A DNA stretch of 64,000 bases from Dysidea avara. Taxonomy: Eukaryota; Porifera; Demospongiae; Dictyoceratida; Dysideidae. The notes below the pieces were generated by a model. That model did not search any database. It was not told where the DNA came from and saw only the letters and a program-made list of their open reading frames with translations. The DNA lies in contig NC_089277.1 of NCBI RefSeq assembly GCF_963678975.1, forward strand, positions 20,553,440-20,617,439. The letters run 5' to 3'. The position numbers were made by a program, and so were the translations under genes. The number at the start of each line of letters is the position of its first letter. The stretch's first letter is position 1. Positions 59,531 through 64,000 of the stretch are shown here, piece after piece.

Positions 59531-59809
59531 TATGTGTTTGCACAATGTTTCTAAACTTTAGTAGCTAAGTGACATAATAGACTAGCATGCTCATTGTGTA
59601 GCAGGCGAGCAATTACTAGCTAAGTCGAGCTACAGCAGCTCTTCATACGTCATGGTGCATTTACACAATGTCCCTAAACTACTCTAGTAGCTAGGCGGCA
59701 TAATGGACTAGTATGCTTATTGTGCAGCAGGCAGTGGTCTATAAATGCAGTCAGCTTCAGATTTATTTCAGAGGCGCTTATAATTTCTAATAGGTGTAAA
59801 CATCGTGCG

Positions 59810-60744
59810 CAGGGGCGTAGCTAGCCAGAAGGTGATGGAGGGGCAGGCATGCCCCCACGAAACACTCAAAATATTCATAATTGCAAAAAAGGCTAATGAC
59901 CCAATGGTGGGCTAGCCAACATACGGTGTTGTATTATTACAGCTTAAATAACTAGCTACGTAACCATTTCAGTACTGACTGCTTCCAATCGAGGTAGCTA
60001 TATTCGTCGAGCATCATCGCACGTGCCACAACTGTACTCCAACAAATTCATCCACAGTCCGGTAGAGCTAATACTTTAGTGCAAATACAAGTTACTTTAC
60101 GTTAGCCACAGCCTGTGCTGCAGTTCTAGCACACTACTGACAGGATGACGTATTCACTCACTTCACTCAGCGAAATTCAAATACCATGTATTGCACGAAA
60201 TCCCACCTGTCTTGCTAGCAGAACTTGTAAGCTTGACTGATCCACCTGACTGACTGACTGACTGACAAAGTAAAAACAGACTGCACTGCCGTACGTACAA
60301 AGGTCCAGTGTGATCGACTCGATAAAATAAACTTGGTACATTTATTTAGCTAACACTTTATCACCTCGTAGACAGTAGGTTCGTAGCATCATCTGGTCTC
60401 CTTTGTCACTTGTGAGTTGTGACTCCTGCCGTGGAGAAGCGGGTCACTCTTTTTAGATTCAAAAATGTTCTATCACGAGAGTAATCTAGGCTACCCTGTA
60501 AATATAGAAGTATGTGTCTAATATTTTCGTTCGATGGATTCAAGAGCGAGTTGAATGTTGTGTGTGCGCATTCACTAGCAACCCCTGGTGATACCGCGTA
60601 GTAGTGTACATAATTTACAGTCATTTGCGTGTCAGTTTAATACTGGTAAACTTGTGACGAAGGCTCGGACGAAGGTTTTAAAAAAAATCATTTAGTGATG
60701 GGGGGGCAAATGCCCCCCCTTGCCCCCCCTTAGCTACGCCTCTG
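59810..60744. mobile_element. hAT-like element, 935 bp, TSD ATCGTGCG
   Basis: The exact 8-bp TSD ATCGTGCG lies at 59802-59809 and 60745-60752. The ends are CAGGGGCGTAGCTAGCC and TTAGCTACGCCTCTG. Inside are (GACT)n at about 60240-60263 and an inverted GGGGGGGCAAATGCCCCCCC. The open frame 60406-60624 (minus) is unassigned. No transposase was seen. Confidence 0.87.
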
Positions 60745-60907
60745 ATCGTGCGAGACACCGCGAGGGGGAAAAGTGGATTGGCCATGCAAGACTCCTCAAT
60801 AGAAGAAAGATCAAGATGAAAATAGGATGGTGCTTAGTGGCGTAGTTACAATTGAGACATCCAAGGAAGTGTGCCTTGGTAAAATTATGAAACTGAGAAG
60901 ATGACCG

Positions 60908-61168
60908 CACAAAAACAGCCAAGCTGTGATAAAAAGTGCGGCCTTAAAAAGCCTGAGTGAAAAAGAGTTGTGAAATCAAAGGTGGCGGCCAACAACTGGC
61001 TACAATGATGTTAATACTAATAAATTTTAACAATGCACAGCCATTACTATATTTATTAGCATTAACATCGTTGCAGCCATTTGTTGACCACTACCTTTGA
61101 AATCACAACTTTTTTCACCCAGGCTTTTTAAGGAAGCACCTTTTTTCACAGCTTGGCTGTTTTTGTGC
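60908..61168. repeat. Foldback repeat, copy 2
   Basis: The left arm ACAAAAACAGCCAAGCTGTG, then CCTTAAAAAGCCTGAGTGAA and TTGTGAAATCAAAGGTGG, is matched by the complement in 61082-61168. It is related to 8018-8220. Confidence 0.75.
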
Positions 61169-61520
61169 AGATATCACTTCCTTTTGTCCAAGGCCAGCCT
61201 ATGGTTGACCTTGATAATTCCTTTTAACCCTTTTCCGTTTACTACAGGAATCATCGTAGACTGTGTGGCTATATGAAGAGCTGAATTAAGATGAATTTTG
61301 AGGATAAGTATACCCCAATGATAGCTGGGCAGATTCAGTTCAAACTAGGAACGGGAGATGCCCTACCCTGAGGAAGCTTCCACTGCAGAAATGGTTAATT
61401 ATACTGTTCAAGCACTATGGAGCTACGGAAACATGAAAACCTGTTTATCTAGATTGTTTATTATTATTCCCAGGGTTACCAGCACCCCTTACCACCACCC
61501 TGACATCACAGAACTATATG

Positions 61521-61765
61521 CAGTGCACAAAATAACGTTCGGTCACTGGACAATTTCCTGTCAATTACACCAGGTGTCAGCCAATGATTGAATTTGTCCG
61601 GAAGTACTGTCCTTTCAAAGTTAGGATTTTGCTAGGAGGGAGTGGTAGGTAAAAACAGTGGACCCAGGACCAGGGGACCTGCAGGAATCCAATTCTTCTT
61701 GGAATTTTATACACTTCACAACATTCTACACTTGTACTACAGGGTGTAGGTACCTCTGCAAGTTG
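61521..61765. repeat. Left end of the CAGTGC...GTCCGGACA family, followed by the 55665-type repeat
   Basis: CAGTGCACAAAATAACGTTC followed by GGTCACTGGACAATTTCC has the same layout as the ends at 41669 and 53295. A matching right end was not found. 61630-61763 repeats 55665-55807. Confidence 0.5.
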
Positions 61766-62490
61766 CAAAATGTATGTATATACTTGGTTATTGGTCTGTT
61801 TGACTTGTGAGATACAGCAACGTTATTACATAATATATACACTATTTGGATACTATACCACATGGAACAAGTTGATTAACCCTTAAAACTACATGCAATT
61901 ATTAATAAAATTGCACTGAAAATGCATAATCCGATATTTCGGCTGTAATGCGTGACTGTAAACAAAGCATTGTAACTTCCGTACAGTAAGTGCTAAGGCT
62001 ACGCAATTTGCATCATTCTATCTGTGATGTAATACGAAATAAAACAATACATAGGGTTTTACCCTTTTGCAAAAGCATAAGGCCAAAACTCGCTGTAAAT
62101 ACTAGCTGTCACAAAGCGTGAAAATAACTCATTACATACCTTCAGAAAACGGTTGATAACTTCTTCACAGTGTGTCATATGGAGTTTTATAGGGACTATT
62201 CAATTCTCCATTCAATGACAATCACACCATATTAAGCTCATGTGAGTCAAACAGTTTTATAAATGGCTACCAACTTGATGCGTGTGAAGCAACAGGAAAT
62301 ACAGTCACTGTTTTTCATGGTGTGATAATAAGTGAGCAATTGCTGTTACTATACTTTTTTAAGTAACTCAATGAATAAACCTTCCATTGATATAAGGCTT
62401 TCAGTTAATATCATTAGACAACCTCGTCTGTGCTGGCTGTTTAGTATGGTGTGCCATTTGTTTCAAAATTATGCACTGGCAATGATGATA
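61766..62490. other. Gene-free stretch
   Basis: AT-rich sequence without recognisable exon, RNA or bounded element. Confidence 0.4.
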
Positions 62491-62494
62491 ATAT

Positions 62495-62730
62495 CAACTC
62501 GGTTTGATTGCAAACCGAGTCGGTCCTAAAAAAAATTGACTCAGTTTTGATTGCAAACCGAGTTGATCCTAAAATAAACAGACTCGGTTCTGAAAAAAGC
62601 CGACTCGATTTTAAGTTAGAACCGACTCGATTCTGAAACTAACCGACTTTATTTCAAGTAAAGAGCCTCGGTTAAAACCGACTCGGTTTTGAAATAAACC
62701 GACTTGATTTTAGTCAAAATTGACTGTTTG
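62495..62730. repeat. Array of AACCGACTCGGTTTTGAAA units
   Basis: About nine imperfect units of 20-30 bp carry ACTCGGTT or its complement AACCGAGT, for example ACTCGGTTTGATTGCAAACC, GACTCGGTTCTGAAAA and AAACCGACTCGGTTTTGA. Some pairs form hairpins (ACTCGGTTTG-ATTG-CAAACCGAGT). The array lies alone in gene-free DNA. Confidence 0.85.
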
Positions 62731-62739
62731 TAAATTCAT

Positions 62740-64000
62740 GCAAATATTTAAATCGTGAATTTTGTAATGCTTGTATGCACCCATTAAATAATTCACGTAA
62801 CTGAGACGTGGCTGTACTACGTAATTGTCAATCGACCCAGTATCAGACCAGTACGATTATGCAGCAGTAACTAAACAGGTATGAGACACACTTTAGGGTT
62901 TAGTGTTACAATTACGCTGGTTAGTGTAGTACGTAAATTATGTATCCAAATTTCATAGTTAAAAAATCATAACTTGCTTGACACTTAAAACATTTAGTAC
63001 CTAAATCAACAGTTTTTGAAATTTTATTTGAAGAATTTGGATATAATCCAGTTACTATATATGTACCCTCACCCCTGTAAATTCCATAGAACATGGTGTT
63101 TCATAGTCACCACAGCTCATCATTTTACTGATTACATGCAACTCAGACTTGAAACAAGTATGTCAGTATAAACAATGCTGGTTACGCCTCCCTCTAATTA
63201 TTCCAATTTCTACTAGCCAATTGTATGCTCATGATAAACAGTTTTGTAACATGTTGATAGTTAAAAAAGAGATGACAGTTGGCTAAAGTTGGCCATCCTA
63301 GATGGTTCAGCATGGCAGACACACTGCTATGAGACACAATGCAACAGGCAGCCCGTTGAATGTTCTTGTCCAATTAAGGGTCTCATATACTGGTTGCGGG
63401 TGTTCAAACAAGAAGATTGGGCGCACCAGGCTTCTGTATGCCATGGATTGACATCTTCAGTGCACTCACAAAGGTTGCATGCACTTATTGAAATTATAGA
63501 TGCTTGGGTACAGATGTTACTTACGTCACAACCATTGAGTTGGTAGATAAACAGGGATAGTATTGCATGGTGACCTGCTACCATATAGCCTAAATATGTC
63601 AAGGTAGAAAATTTTTGCTGATTTTGTGGTTTTAGGGGTTACCAACGAATATTTTAGCCTTGAAATATTTAGATCTCCATATAGTCTAATACATTTTGGG
63701 AGTCTGCAAATCCACAAAATTTTATTTTTAGCAACATTGCTCAACCTCGAAAAATCTAGGCTATATAGGGTATACTTAGTAAGATTACACACTTGGCTAT
63801 GTTAATCATATTTGCCAGGTTACATCAAGTGTACAAATATTGTTACTGCATGGTTGAATGCATGCCTAGTACATTTCACCACACTTCCAGCTATATATAC
63901 ACGCGCACAGTGATTTAAATTTTGTAGCGACAAACATTGCCTTATCACACAAAATTACAAACAAAAATTCATGATTTCATGGTAGTAAAATAAAATATTG
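62740..64000. other. Gene-free end of the window
   Basis: The open frames 63289-63546 and 63327-63602 overlap on opposite strands and show no family resemblance. No splice-consistent exon was identified. Confidence 0.35.

Larger units (their letters stand above)
55811..60797. mobile_element. Outer inverted-repeat element split by two later insertions
   Basis: The left arm 55811-55900 (AGTCTTGCATGGCCAATCCA, CTCGCGGTGTCTCATACAAT, TATAAGCGCCTCTGAAA) is matched by the complement at 59768-59801 and 60745-60797. The right arm is interrupted by the hAT-like element at 59810-60744. The interior is interrupted by the 3.6-kb transposon at 55952-59530. The remaining unique interior holds two tandem copies of a sequence of about 75 bp (59530-59605, 59655-59735). 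Confidence 0.72.

Overview
The window looks like nuclear DNA of a sponge (Demospongiae), AT-rich and dominated by transposable elements. Four things support this. (1) Host exons are short and split by small GT/AG introns. (2) One multi-exon gene has a Death domain followed by a C-terminal region of a kind I associate with large demosponge-specific families. (3) A nuclear copy of the 3' end of a mitochondrial small-subunit rRNA is followed by a chain of hairpins like those of demosponge mtDNA. (4) The degenerate transposases belong to families I recall from sponge and cnidarian genomes. No database was available, so family names rest on motif recognition and on remembered homologues.

Layout. 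1-5.4 kb: the last five exons of a CDC5L (Prp19/CDC5L spliceosome complex) gene. It has an in-frame TGA, and a 652-bp transposon sits in its last exon. 5.4-12.9 kb: gene-poor, with several hAT-like non-autonomous elements carrying exact 8-bp target-site duplications (TSDs), a LINE tail, a tRNA-derived SINE and a 238-bp TA-flanked MITE. 13.7-17.3 kb: a LINE tail joined to a repeat unit with a long (GT)n tract, and two hAT-like elements with internal arrays. 18.2-20.4 kb: a decayed MULE-like transposase gene on the minus strand. 20.7-24.0 kb: a 3.2-kb element with terminal inverted repeats (TIRs) of about 480 bp, carrying a nested TTAA-flanked MITE. 24.0-29.3 kb: a foldback array and a composite hAT-like element. 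30.9 and 53.5 kb: two nearly identical CACTA-type MITEs.

32.9-35.5 kb: a four-exon Death-domain gene with one 4-bp frameshift and a Ty3/gypsy fragment in an intron. 35.7-36.6 kb: a 193-bp tandem duplication next to the mitochondrial rRNA copy and hairpin chain. 37-44 kb: repeats, a pogo-like MITE, a recombinase-like gene fragment and a 6-bp-TSD element. 45 kb: one ankyrin-repeat exon. 46-54 kb: palindromes, hAT-like elements and a LINE tail interrupted by an AATT-flanked MITE. 54.6-61.2 kb: a tandem duplication whose palindrome core is inverted between copies, then a nest of elements around a 3.6-kb transposon with a decayed DNCCGQNKN/GHTKF transposase. 62.5 kb: an ACCGACTCGGTT-type array. 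The rest appears gene-free.

The two most unusual signals are these. First, a short palindromic motif (GTGACTG-YT-CTATTAGAGTA, core CTCTA-N-TAGAG) occurs in about 25 places and sits inside several unrelated element families. Second, one TA-target transposon family is present both as a 3.6-kb coding copy and as two MITEs. Removing one MITE from CDC5L restores a sensible reading frame across the insertion site.
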